From Phyllostachys edulis (taxonomy: Eukaryota; Streptophyta; Magnoliopsida; Poales; Poaceae), in assembly GCA_036346405.1 (NCBI GenBank), contig CM070553.1, positions 73,348,976-73,412,975 on the forward strand: 64,000 nucleotides of DNA, given 5' to 3'. Each line of letters opens with the position of its first letter. The stretch's first letter is position 1. Made by a program: the position numbers and the translations under genes. The notes under the pieces are model-generated. The model did not search any database and was not told the DNA's origin. It saw nothing but the letters and a program-made list of their open reading frames with translations. Positions 44,766 through 57,381 of the stretch are shown here, piece by piece.

Positions 44766-47700
44766 TGTGAGGAACCCGGAATATTGGAGGGTTATGCCGA
44801 ATTAAGGATCATACTAAAAGCATAACTTATAATCAGAACTATTCGGTCCTAATTAGAAATTATACTAGAAGCATAATTTTAACAAGGTACAAACCAATAT
44901 TCGTGTTCTTGATATATGTATCACAATAGTTCCCAGGTTCCAGACCATTGCACATATATTCTCAAACAACATTGTATCATACATACAAGGCATACATTTA
45001 CATAATTATACATAGCATGTTACAATTTGGTTTGGAATTCTACCATATCAAGTGACCTTGGGCCACAACAAAAGTTAACAGCGGAAACGAAACAAACAGC
45101 AAAAGACCACCAATGGCCCCATCACCCGCAGGCTATTGAGTGGAAGTTAGAACTAGCTTCACTCGTTAGCGTCACCCTGATCGGCGCTAATGGGCATCTC
45201 ATATAAATAACCATCCTCACCTGGAACAAGAGGTTATAAAACCTGAGTACAGAAGGTACTCAGCAAGACTTACACAAACTATTAAAAGAAAGTGTTTGAT
45301 AGAACCTATACAAATGATTAGAAATTATACATGCATAAGGTTAACAACAGGAAGGTCATAAGGGTTCAATTTTACATAAAGCAGTACATCTTAACCTACA
45401 ATTGCTAAGTTTTAACAAGGCCATTTTATAAATCAATTTGGACTAAAACAATAAGTAAATGAGGCATAATCATAAACAGTATCATCAATGAAGTGGCTAT
45501 TCACCACCATCCAGAAATTATTGCATGAATGACCCTCATGCCGAGTTCACCCACAACCCAACTTTTATTTCCAAAGTCTATACAAAGCGCTATTCAAATT
45601 CAAGCGTTGTTCGTAACTGTGGACACGGCTATTCGAATAGTTTTAAACCCTGCAGGGGTGTACATCTTTACCCACACGACTTAGCTAGCCCGTAAGCCGT
45701 CTAGAATAATAGCACACTGCCTTTGGTATGCCGGCTGGGTAAACTAAGATTTGGTATTTTTCAACAAGTTAACACTATTGAGCTGGAATACCCATGTGTG
45801 ACCGATCCCGATTCCTGTTGCTATTAGAACTCGCCAACCGGGTCCACATGTTGTGCCGAATGCCGACCCGATCAATCAAATGCAAACTGTGCTCACTGCA
45901 CATATTACATTGCAATCGGAGCCCTTAAGGTACATACATGTGATGTAACGCATGTATGGCCTCACCCTCCTAAGAACATATGATACTGATTTGGTGGTCA
46001 AACACATATGCCCTTACTTTCCCATATTTCAACTCAATAGCATTAACCCTTTACTTAACCAAACATCACCCATACACTGCGTGTGGAAGTACGTTGGGGC
46101 TTGAATCATCCAGCCGATGTTCGGTCCTTAATCATTCCAGACAAGACAACCATATTTCCCAATCTCGTGCACTAAGGCACCATCACTAGCATCCACTTGT
46201 CCAGATTACATTAGTTTATCAACAAGATTTAAATTCATTTCTGATTTAAATAAACTGAACAAAGAGTTAGGATAACTTCAATTCATTTATTGTTCTCATG
46301 TTTGACAGGATAAGCTTGCCAAACACTAACGTTCTATAGACAGCATGGCTAAGCAAAAACTGAAAACAAGTATTTAAATATAGAAGCACTACCTTAAGTT
46401 TGAGTGTAATGATCAGGTTAAGGGTAAACCTCCAGTGTTAGGTGATAACTAACTATTAACAGATCACAAATAAATTTTTAGGACATTAGCATGCAACAGT
46501 GTCACTGGTTTTTATAAACCTACAGTTCAAAATTAGGATCAACATGGTGCAGAGAGAATGCTTGCCTTGGTAATAATAGTAAACCTCTTGTTCAAATTCT
46601 TGTTGCTCAATACTAGATTCAACCACTTTAGAAGAACCAGAATCTAAAAGAAAATAAAGTCCAATGAACACAAGGAAAAAGGCAGAGAACAGCATGTAAA
46701 AAAAAAAGAATGTATGGTCAATGGCTTAATGCATTATTAGCAACATGCTTAAGCTACAACTAACCTTTGCTAGTATTATTTACCACAATTTAGAGTTTGG
46801 GTTTAGAACTACAGTTTCAGATTTTAGAAACCAAACAGATGAGATTCTGCTTGAATTGTTTGCCGAGCTAAGCATCATATAAATGAAATACTTTGCTTGA
46901 ACTAAGAGTATTGAAAGTTAGGATAATAACCTAACTCATCATTTAATAATTAATTGACAGTAATTTAAGAAATTGAAAACCTTGCTGTGCATATTGTCAG
47001 TTCAACCGGCAACAAAACAGCAAAGTCCAGAATTGAAGATTCTTGCTTATAGGTCACACACTTAAGCACCAGCTTCTTGTTAGAGCTAAACCTAATATTT
47101 AAGAAAGATAAAACCCTAGACCAACCCTTGTTAACCTTTATTAGCAAGATTAACAGAAAATGGACAGAACGACTGATTTTGTCGGTTTGCCCGACAACAA
47201 CTGACAGAGGAGTGACTTTGATAAACAGTTAAGTTGAATGCCTTTAAGAATAAAAAGAACAACTGCTTATGTTGCTAGGGTTTAGATAGAACCTAAATTA
47301 GCTGATAAGATAACATGAGAAACCCTAGAACTTGAATACGATATGAAAGACCGAAAAGTATTATAAAACAACATTTCGGGGATAAGGCAATTGGAGTATT
47401 ATATGCACAAGTGAGTGATGCATGTGAGCTACTGATGTTCTTAGGGTGCTCAAGACAGGAAAAGATAGGACCAAGACTCACTTACCGGAGTTGGAAAAGA
47501 TGAAGTCAAGTTTCGGCCGAAATGGAAAAGATGCAATAACTACTTCACCTGGTCGACCAAGGTCGAAAAGAATGGAAGACTTGAGCTAATATGATCGTAA
47601 TACATGACCTTTACAAGAGAGAATGAGGCATACTTCACCGGAGTAAGAAATCACCACGGTGGTGCTTCTGACCGGCTTGGTTCAACAGAGAGCAACTCTT

Positions 47701-49403
47701 GTTCAACCTACAAAATAATGCCAAAACTCACATTACTAAGTGAATTAGGCTTGATTATAGATGAATAAGGTGTGTAAGCTAGAAAGCTTCACTGAGAAGG
47801 AAGGAAGAAAGTGAGGAGAGCTCCCTTGGTCAACAATGGCAGAGGCTCAGAAATTAGGGTTTATATAGAGTTTGATCTCTGGAGCAAGCGAGAATTCTCC
47901 AGAGCTGATGAGGTGGCAATCTGATGCCAAATACCAAAAGAATATTCGCACAACTACTGTACAAGGCCACTGCTCCGGCGATGGAGTCGGAGACGAAGCA
48001 CAGGCGCAAAGAAGAAAGGAAGAGCGTCACTGACGAGAGGGTCCCAATGGCAGCCACAGCAACGCACACAACACTGCGATTCCCAAAGAACATCAACCGT
48101 TTGATTACAAACGAGCGGCTGCGATTGATCGTATGCTGAGAAGTTCTAACTAGTGCCCTTCTCATATGGGCCGTAAGCGACATAAATAAACAAATGAGAT
48201 TGATTAAGAGAATCGGAGGTCCGAACGTCACAATCCACAAGGACCGCTTGACCACAATCTAACGGTGACGCAAAAATAAGGCGTTAAGCGCTTACGCTGA
48301 AGCGCATCGAGGATTTAAATCCAACGCCGAATTTAATGCGGCGCCGTGAGTTCTCAATCCCAAAAGAAAACACGTTGGATCTGAAATCAACGGTGAGGAT
48401 TGATGGGTGTTGAGGTGGTCCGAACGCCCATCAATACAATCCGCGGCGATCAAAATCAACGGCGAAGATCACGTGGTGCATTCGGACGGTCCGAACGCCC
48501 ACTAGATCTGGTTCATTCGCTGAGGATCCAAGGGCTCGCGGCATTTGAGCTTTCCCCATTCAAAATGGTATACATCGAAAATGACGCACCACATGATTAA
48601 GATCCTACGGCTAATATTGCGCGGGTCGATCGAGAATGGTCCGAACGCTCACGCCGATCCGGGCGGTTCAAGCAGATCCAACGGTCACGAAGTTTTAATG
48701 CGCGCTTTGGTTTTAAATCCAAAAGCGGGCGCGTAGGATGGGGATCTAACGGTGGAAATCGCCCGCGTGGATGGATGACTCCGCATCGCGCCACGATCAC
48801 GTTCGTCGAAGAGATCGATGGCTCACGCTCACTTGGTGTTGGAGCGCGCATGATCGTGACAAAGCCGGACTGATGCATCGGGTTGGACTCAAACTCGTCA
48901 GATCGAGTCGCCATCGTGCCAAGGGTCGGGTTTAGACCGGATGAGTTGACCAATCTCATTTAAATCCTCAAAAGTTTGACCGGTGCTTTAGAAATAGCAA
49001 ATAAATTTGTAAAAATTTGAAATTTTGCAGAATTGCTACTGGGATGATATATTCCCCAAATAAATTTTGAAAACCACTGTTTCTCAGTTTAAATTACATA
49101 AATAATTCATTTAAACCGAATAGGTTTATTTAAAGACAAATATTTTTATCAAAGTCAAGATAATCTTTAGAAATTTAACAAAAATTATTTTTGGTCAAAA
49201 CATTTCATCTAGTTTTTAATGAAATATTTCCCGGTCTCAATACCAACATTGATTAGTATTTTCTTTTGAAGCTTCGATCAAGTTTGAGTTTTTGACTAGA
49301 AATTGGGGAAGTTAGATTGTAACATAATGCCCAGTTTGCCAAAATGAACAGTGATGCTATGAACAGCATCTTATTACTGTTTATTAAAGCTGAGGCTGTT
49401 ACA
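44766..49403 (-). repeat. 5' LTR of element E (complete)
   Basis: 4638 bp; the plus strand reads TGTGAGGAACCC...GCTGTTACA. It includes the 152 bp missing from the left LTR. TATA box on minus at 47859-47868 places U3 right of it and R/U5 to the left. The block agcacactgcctttggtatg (about 45713-45732) is shared with the H LTR in reverse orientation. No gene inside. Confidence 0.94.
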
Positions 49404-50096
49404 GGATGCGTTGCACACCGGACATACATGCATGTTTGTATACTTGTTACGGTAGAGGATACAGTCGTTCGGACATGGATGTATTCTTTCTACTTCCATT
49501 CCCAATGGACAAAGAACCTTCTTGGCTTTGTAGGTGGTTTTGGGCAACTCGCTTCTCCTAAGCATGTCCGCTAAGAGACCTAACAACTCAAGAAACTCTT
49601 GTCGGACCAACCATTGCTTGCCTTCAATTTCAGCGATTTAAGCACGGATGACAACCTTGTGTATTCCGACTTGCGGCCGGGAACAAAGGTTTTCTAAGTC
49701 CTCCATCAAGCCCCGAATTGAACATACTCCCTCTCATCACAGCTTCCTTCTACATCATGAAGCATCCGATCTAGATTGTCATCGCAAATTTATCTCGAAT
49801 CGTAACCACAATCGACATCATTCGCGGCATATCGTTGACTTCAGATAATATGCACATCGTTGACTTCTGTATAATATGCTCTTCACCATGGTGGTCCAAC
49901 ATGTATAACCCTTTTGAAACCCTTGAATCAAGTGTGCTTCGATCTGCGCCATTGTTAAACATCTTCGATTCTCGCAGTCAATGCATGGACAATACATATA
50001 TTCCACCCCCTTATTCAACATATCCTCCTCGGCAGCTCTTGTAAAAGCAGACACGCCATTAATGTACTCTTCACTCACACGGTTCTCAGTGTACAT
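49404..50096 (-). pseudogene. CACTA TNP2-type transposase, N-terminal part, truncated by element E
   Basis: 50096-49818 holds the transposase-associated domain: YCPCIDCENRR, then MAQIEAHLIQGFQKGYTCW, the conserved zinc-like CPCxDC and HLxxxGF elements. A frameshift near 49900 moves reading to 49962-49771 (DHHGEEHII). A further piece 49610-49404 reads FLELLGLLADMLRRSELPKT, then LCPLGMEVERIHPCPNDC and HVCPVCNAS, the start of the Transposase_21/TNP2 domain with its CPNDC and CPVC motifs. Coding is cut mid-gene at 49404, where the LTR of E begins. The start at 50096 precedes the domain by about 35 residues. Non-functional. Confidence 0.85.
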
Positions 50097-50754
50097 CTAG
50101 CTTCGGTCCATCACATGGTTCGTATTGAAAACCCTGAAAATAAATAAAAGGGTGATGACTTTCGAAAGCGTATTTTCTGAGGCTTAATTACGCTTTTTTC
50201 ATTTTTACATTTTTCCGGATTTTATTAACTTACATGTGGGCCCTACTTGTCAGTGACTCATTTTTTATTTCATGATTTTATTTATAAATTCTATGGCGGT
50301 CCCACATGTCATAGACTCGTTAGTTTATTAACTAAATGATTAAAAACAGTAGGATTTGAAGCTCAAACTGGGCTTAGGGTGACATCGCATTGCTAATAGT
50401 CGTGGCTCGACCCTAAGGTCGCCTGAGGCGAACCGACGGTGATGTCCCGTGGAGGCGCCTGATACTACTCAAATTAAAGGATGCTTATGCTCTAGTATCT
50501 CACCTCGATCATGAGGAAGGTGTCAATGAAAGTCGGGGAAGGTCCAAGGCGGCTGGTCGTCGATCGGTGAACAGAGGCGACGGCGGCAAGCTCCTCGGCG
50601 ACAATATATAGCTGAAATGGACCAGGCCGGCTCAGTGAGGTGAGGCGATACTCAAACCGGGCACGGAACAGCGATGGACCTACCGTAGCGCCAGAGATGG
50701 AGATCAAGAAGACTCTGTTGGCCGGGGAGCTATATATGTTTGTGATGAGTTAAT
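50097..50754 (-). other. CACTA upstream region
   Basis: Noncoding as far as I can see. Upstream of TNP2 there is an AT-rich stretch (50150-50350) and a GC-richer one (50380-50740). A 71-codon minus ORF at 50492-50707 (ending FIDTFLMIEVRY) has no motif I recognise; it could be a leader exon or a captured fragment. Confidence 0.4.
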
Positions 50755-50996
50755 TATCACAGACGGTTTTTAACAAAAACCGCTCGTGATATTAAATAAT
50801 ATCACAGACGGTTCATATTTGAATTGTCAGGAAGTATCACAGAGTTACGACCAAAAACCGCCTCGTGATATTGGGTAATATCACGACGGTTTTGGTCGAA
50901 CCGCTCGTGATACTTCCTGACGGTTCCAAACATGAACCGCTCGTGATATGACATCTTCACAGACGGTTTTTAGCGCGGAGAATAACACAGACGGTG
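50755..50996. repeat. CACTA subterminal repeats, left of F
   Basis: Repeated tatcacagacggtt words in both orientations. The inverted copies read aaccgctcgtgata where aaccgtctgtgata is expected. Subterminal repeats bind the element's TNPA protein in En/Spm. The field continues beyond F at 59532-59600. Confidence 0.8.
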
Positions 50997-53162
50997 TGTA
51001 ACACCCTGGCTATTTGGAAGCCAAGATGTCACCTAAATACACTAACATACAACCACATTGCGGAAGAACTCGAATAAGATATCATATAAAGGCATAAATA
51101 AAACATCTAAAACATGGAGAAGGTATCCTTCCTTCACCATTTAATTTTATTTATTATAGTTCATCATTAATCTAGATTCACAAGCAGTAATAAATCAACA
51201 GTATCATGGAGAAGGTATCCTTCCTTCCCATCTAGATTTATTTATTACAGTTCATCAATAATGAATGAAAGATAGAACTAATTTATAATCTTGAACTTGA
51301 ATAGGATGATGTGAATGAGTAGTGTGTGTCCACTCCCTCCCAAGTGAGTCAACATCAATGATTACCCAAAAAAAACAAACAATGCAAGAATGAGTCCAAG
51401 ACTCAACAAGTACAGTGAATAAATGGAACATACCACAAACATTAACAAGTCAACATCATTGAACAATATGACGAAATCACAGGACGAGTATTTCAATGAA
51501 TGGAATGAATGGAGTGAATGGAATGGAGGGACTACACACATGCATATACCGGTATTGCTAGTGACACACCCGTCGGTGTTCACTTAAACCCGCATTTAAC
51601 AAAAGGCGGGGATCCAAGCCCCCGTATGAAGAACATTTCATACGGGTGTCCCAAACTGCCCACATTGGAATGGTGGGGCCCACATTGGCATGGTGGGTCT
51701 TACATGCCCATCCTGGAATTGATGGGTCTTTTTAATCCACTCTCGTAGATGGAACATGAAAAATGAATGCATGGAATGAAATATGTATATTGAAAAGACA
51801 CGCTCTCTAATCATGGAGATAACACACATGTGGAAGGAACATGAACTTAAACATTATCATGGATCTTAGAAAAAACACAGGGTCAACATCAAGCATTCAA
51901 CATTTCCCAAATATCAGAACATCAAGGTACTTGCCTTCCGCGATGCGACGCGTTATGAGGCAAAGGTGATACTCGTAAACCCGAAGCTTCACCGCCTAAA
52001 CAAGTAAATAACTGAAATAAGGATATGATAAACATGACATTACTGAATAACGTTCTACAATGCTTCCCTGGCGATTCAATATTTAACTAGAAACTCTAAA
52101 CTAAAAACCAGCGCATTCTGCCCTAAACCGCCTCTGGACAGCAGCACGGTAATAAACATATCTCATGATCTGGAACTCGAAAAGAGGTGACCCCAGTTTC
52201 TGTGGATTCTTCACTGACCAATCTATAATACTCTAGTTGACGAGATAAACCAATTCGGCCAATAAAGTATGCTAACAGAAGGTTAAACTTTCAGAACAGA
52301 AACTGCCTAAAAGAACAAACAGCAGTATTAAAACGATCATAACTTTTAATATATAACTCCGAATTGATCTTTCTTTAACAATCTGGAAAGGTTATCAAAT
52401 TATCTACAGAATTCTAGCTGGGTGAAAACTCATATTCTCCCAATTACATTTTCATATGTTACGAAATAGCAAAACAGATTAATCGCGTCAGAAATCTGGA
52501 CAGCAGATACTAAATCTATCATATCTTTTGACTCGAATGTCGGAATCAAGTGAACTCGGTGGCCACAGAAAGTTAAGAACAACCTCTAGATATCTCAAGG
52601 AGATCAAAACTATTGGTTCGGCCTCTAAGACGTTGAAATAGCCCACGCAACATACTGGACAGATTTGATCTACAGCAGGACGAACTCGATCCAATCAAAC
52701 TAATCTAATTTCGCATCTAAACAACATCAAAACAGTGGGGAAACGAATTGATACCCTTGGAGACGCGTGAAACGCTGAACAAAAACCCACGAAGATGATC
52801 TTCTTCTTCTCCTCCTTTCTTCTTCTCCCTTCTTCTCCTTCCACCATGGCCGGCGGCACCTCGGAGCTTCTTCCTCATCTTGGTAGAGCAGCAGGGAGGG
52901 GGGCTGCTACAGTACCATGTGCTACAGTGCAGTGCGGTACTATAGCAGAGGTTAGGGTTTTGGGGAAGGGCACCCCCCTTCTTGACTCCACTATAAGGCT
53001 GGCCCACTTGGCTAGGACACCTTGGGCCGAAAGCCCAAGGTCCAATCCTCCCTCAAATCTTGAATTTTCTTTTAATTTTCCTCTAAACTTTAGTGCATTC
53101 AAATTTGAATAAATTTCTCTTCCGAATAATATATTCTCTCTATTTGATATTCGGGTATTACA
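50997..53162 (-). repeat. 3' LTR of element F
   Basis: 2166 bp, TGTAACACCC...GGTATTACA, matching 57382-59526. Contains a 92-bp internal duplication (51113 and 51205) and a 10-bp-arm hairpin at 51621-51646. The plus-strand ORF 52795-53112 in a ttcttcttctcc-rich segment recurs in the other LTR and is not a gene. Confidence 0.93.
51621..51646. repeat. Conserved hairpin in F-family LTRs
   Basis: cccgtatgaa-gaacat-ttcatacggg: 10-bp perfect arms and a 6-nt loop. Present in the right LTR (about 57992-58017) and, with one arm base changed, in solo LTR I (about 62880-62910). Confidence 0.8.
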
Positions 53163-53175
53163 TTCTACCCCCTTA
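53163..53175 (-). promoter_or_regulatory. Polypurine tract of element F
   Basis: The minus strand reads TTAAGGGGGTAGAA next to the LTR start. Confidence 0.8.
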
Positions 53176-56100
53176 ATGTAATTCAACCTCTAATTCTAAC
53201 CATCGAAATAAACGAAAGAACAATTGCCATAGAAAAGAAACATCTATTAACATATGCCCGAGCAAACATGTGCCGATAACGCCACGCATGCGAAAAACAA
53301 ACTCCCAAGTAGCTCTCTCTCGACCGAGGAGACCACAAGAGAAAGACTTAAAGCGATGTCCGTCCTAACACTCAACTGGTATTTCGGTACACATACCGAA
53401 TAAAATCGAAGGTAAGACCCTACTCATTGGTCAACGCCTTTAACGACTACTCTAAGCTCAATTGCCCGCCATTAAACCCCACAACTAACGAAAACAAACT
53501 AATGTACCTCGGGCCATCTACCCTTCGCATACAAAAGCACAAACCTGCACCGCACACATGGAACTCTTGTCCCACTTCTCAATCGATTTCTTCATCATAA
53601 CAAGGACTACCTCCTTTAAACAAGAATGCACAACATAACTGGTTATTAAACCACTGATTCACAAAGAGAATCCAACTGGAAATAGAGAGTTCTCATCGCA
53701 TCCACGCAATACTAACTCTCCACCAAAGGGTAAAACCCGAATTTGACAATTCATCACGAAAACAACCCCACTTTCTAAATAGGCAGTTTACGATTAAATA
53801 CCACGAAAGCCAAAGGAGAAATCATTCGAATGTCCAAACCAAATACTTCTTTTGGTTTGTCTGAATTGGAAAGAATCAAACATGCCAACAAAGCGCCAAC
53901 TCAAAGTGCGGAAGACACCACCAACAACACAAAACTCAAACAAAAACAAGAAAACGCTTCACCACCGAGGAAACATCTTTTTCGTAGTCTCTCTTTAGGA
54001 AATAAACCTGTCTCAACCTTGGAATTGAATTCATCGCTTATCACACGAGCTTAAACCTCTTAATTAAACATCCTCAAATTATGCTCAAACTGAAATACAT
54101 CATCCACACCATGGTGGAGAGACTCTATTGAATCCACCGAATACTCTAGGCAACTCCTCCTACTGACAAAATTAATTTGATAGAAGGCATCCAAAGCTTC
54201 ACAAAAATAGGTCCCACACATTCACATTACCTCCAATTTTCCAGAATAACAACTCAGAATCCTCAATACGCCCGCTCATGAACTACATCAGAAGGGTTCT
54301 ATCAACAATCATTCCACTGCTCAGAATACTCCAGTTTTCTATCTCCTCTACACACAATCTTTGAGCGACCAAAAGATTAGCATAAAAATGCACAGCCCAA
54401 ATTTAACCTCTAAGACCTCTACAACGAATTTCTCTTATAACAGATAGTGAAATGATCGGATTAAATCTCTAACATCCCCACAAATCTAACATACTCTCTC
54501 ATTGACATTATCAGGAATCACCCACATATTGTCGCAATACTTTCCAATTGTGTTACTCCATAAAATTGATCAAGGTTTCCATACCTTCGATAATCCCCAA
54601 CCTTTTAACATGAACTGAAGTTCTGGAATTTTGCTATACTATAGGTTCTACTCAGTCGTAACACTGTTCAGATTTACTTCGAAGCCAAACATTCCATTTG
54701 AAAGATTCTAACTTCAAGAAAGTTACTCATTGAAACCAAGTCATACCTGACATTAACTTAACATTTCCTACCATCGCCAAATTTGTCGTAACGACTAGAG
54801 TTCTCACAGTTCTATCCTCATTAAACTACACCAACACAATTCTTATACACAACCGTATAAGGTACCCCATCATGACCAATATTTCCCATACTTGTAAACA
54901 ATTTCTAAGGTTCCACTTAACATGATCGAAAGATCTTGAACCACAACCACTATAGGTTCTATCAATTGCAATAATGCCATTAGTTGGCCCTAAGGACAAA
55001 ACTTTTTGTTTAAGTCAAACCCTCGCTAAGGGTTACTCCAAGAAATAAACTTATCACTTATTGCGTTTCAAACAACTTGACTTTCAAAGTCTCACAAAGT
55101 CTCTCAGTTGATCACCACCAACCAGGTGCCACTAAACATTCTAAAGGGTTTTATAGATCAAATCCATAATTCATTTCTCAAAAGAAAAGACAATTGAAAA
55201 CGATTCCCAGCGTATTGAAAACGTTTGCCACTCGCACTCAGCATAAGACCAAGGGAAAATAGTCAATTAAGCAATGAACTCGGAAATCATAAAGGAAGTC
55301 CACAATTGAGGGCACAAGTCCCGCACGAAGAAACATCAAACCTCACATGAGAAGAAAGTGTTGCACTTAAAAATTGAGAAGCTCTAATGGCAAAAGCAGA
55401 AAGTTTAGGCACACTTCAAATAGACCGTAAGTTACCTAACTCGGCGTAAATCTCAAATACTTCTACTACACTTTTGCCTTTAACACAAGAAATATTCTTC
55501 TTTGATTGAAACATTACTTTGCCAACTCAACTAAGGAGCCTTAAAGCTCAAATCTCAAGAATCACTTAAGAACCAACAGAACATGCAAATACATCGTTTT
55601 GTTTGAACTAATCTCGAGATACCACATAATTCATCACTCTAAAAGGCCACTAAAGCAAAACTTGAAATGTTCTCTTTTGAGCGATATCACCAATGGCGAT
55701 CAAATCACTTTATCTCCGAAGAATTAATATCAATCTCACATTAATGTCAATTTTAATAACATCAAGAATATACAAGAGTACCAAGAATCATCAAACTTTA
55801 TTATACCATCCTAAAGCTTTTCAAAAGAAGCACAAGCCACAAGGTTGAAATAATTTTATTTTAACAAGATCATACTATGCAATAGCAATCTCGAAGGTAC
55901 GATATCAAGGCCACTTATGAAATTGGCCCACCCACCGCAGTATACGCCACACCAACAATGACTCTCATTATCAATTGACAATTGCATTAATCATGTAAGA
56001 AGATATGGTGCTACTCGATTCACCAACGAACTATCTAGGCCTTTAATCAGGTTTCAACAGGTTTTACCACGCCAGAATAGGTAATTCTAGCATTTATGAA

Positions 56101-57367
56101 AGATCATCAAGAAATTACCCAACTATGCTACCAAGGACATTAGTTAAGATTAACTATGCAACATGCCATTGACCCAACTTGGAATCCTATACATGATCAA
56201 TTACCTTGTATTCTTACAACTTATCATTTAGCATAACAACCATTAGAAAAGATTTTTAACACTTTACTTCAGAAAGAAAAGGTTCGAACTTCAACACTCC
56301 AACTACCCCAAAACAAATAAATAGAATCAAAACTTTATTCAATGAACTTTGTAAAAGTTAACTCCTTTATCAAAAATACCAAACAGATAACAAGGTCGCC
56401 TCTATTATCAAGAAGGGTAGGACTCTTATGAAAAAGAACAATCTTTAATAACAACATTTATAAGTAGTAAAGAGAGTTCCACAATCGAAAAAAGCGAAGA
56501 ATTGTTCGAAAAAAACAAAAAGGGCCAATTGAAACCCATACACAACTATTTTATTTGATTACAATATCGACTTACCCACAACAAGACTTCACAAAAGGAT
56601 TTTAACACTTTCCTTCGTAAAAGAGATGCACTAACTTCAACGCCGAATAATCCAAAAGAAATACATAGAACCAATGATTTCTCATGTTAACGAACTTGCA
56701 ACAGAAAACTTTCTTTAACCAAAATATCAAACGAACAAATGAATCATTCTTTTCCAATAAGAAAGAAGGAACAATCATAGAAATATCAATCTCAACAATT
56801 AACAATGATTACAAGTAGTGAAAGCAACTCAACAGATGAAAACAATAATTATTTCAGAGAACAATTAGAGACTTAATGAAACCATCAACTACAATGAACC
56901 ACTTAACCCAAGAGAAATTCATCAACCATCACCGGACATGAATTTGCCAAATTTAGAAATCAAGGAAGAGAACAACTTTCTAAAGCAACTCACGCTCAAC
57001 GCTCAAACTATGGTACTCGTGGTTTTCTACTCCCTAACCACAAACCACTTAACAATGGTGTAACTTTGGTGAATCCCAGAGAAACAACCACGCCCTCAAC
57101 TTCTTAACATCCATTATCAACACGCATAACCAATGTAGTCGGTTATGAATATATATGATCATCTCATGACATTCATAGAATAAATTCATATATATAAGAT
57201 ATCACATAATATCATAGATTAACAACAAGAAAGATAGTATGTATAATTCAACAATTGCTCAACAAATGAAACATACCAATAGAAATGCGAAACAATGGAT
57301 TTCCCAACCCCACCCATCGTGCACAATGTGTCATTTTTATAACTTAATTACCACGGACCTAAAGCCC
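53176..57367 (-). other. Noncoding interior of element F
   Basis: 4.2 kb, markedly poor in G on the plus strand (rich in A and C). The longest ORFs (53830-54054 plus, 56602-56805 minus) carry no retroelement motif. A diverged tandem duplication of about 342 bp lies at 56259-56600 and 56601-56900 (taacactttacttc versus taacactttccttc openings). I see no captured gene. Confidence 0.7.
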
Positions 57368-57380
57368 GCTCGATACTAAT
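57368..57380 (-). promoter_or_regulatory. Degraded primer-binding site of element F
   Basis: The plus strand reads gctcgatactaat, next to the LTR start at 57382. It corresponds to gctctgataccaat (iMet type) with a deletion and a C-to-T change. Confidence 0.6.
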
Positions 57381-57381
57381 C

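Larger units (their letters stand above)
34206..49403 (-). mobile_element. Element E: Tekay/Del chromovirus (Ty3/gypsy) with about 4.6 kb LTRs
   Basis: Long direct repeats (34206-38686 and 44766-49403) flank a minus-strand gypsy gag-pol ending in a chromodomain. The iMet PBS lies at 44750-44761 and the PPT at 38687-38700. The left LTR lacks the first 152 bp present in the right LTR, because A occupies that point (equivalent to 44917/44918). The right end at 49403 interrupts the TNP2 gene of a CACTA element. Chromodomain, iMet PBS, TGTAACA LTR start and giant LTRs all indicate Tekay/Del. The flanking 5 bp on the right are ggatg; the left flank is outside the window. Confidence 0.93.
49404..50996 (-). 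mobile_element. Element G: CACTA (En/Spm) DNA transposon, left part, cut by E and F
   Basis: Transposase (TNP2) 5' coding region on the minus strand, a leader (50097-50754) and a subterminal repeat field (50755-50996). Its terminal inverted repeat is at 59613-59626, beyond F. E cuts the TNP2 gene at 49404; the rest of G must lie left of the window. Class II, moves by cut and paste. Confidence 0.85.

Noticed and set aside
52795..53112. Plus ORF starting MIFFFSSFLLLPSSPS, resembling a signal peptide
   Set aside because: It is a ttcttcttctcc-rich LTR segment; the copy in the other LTR (59157-59470) breaks the frame.
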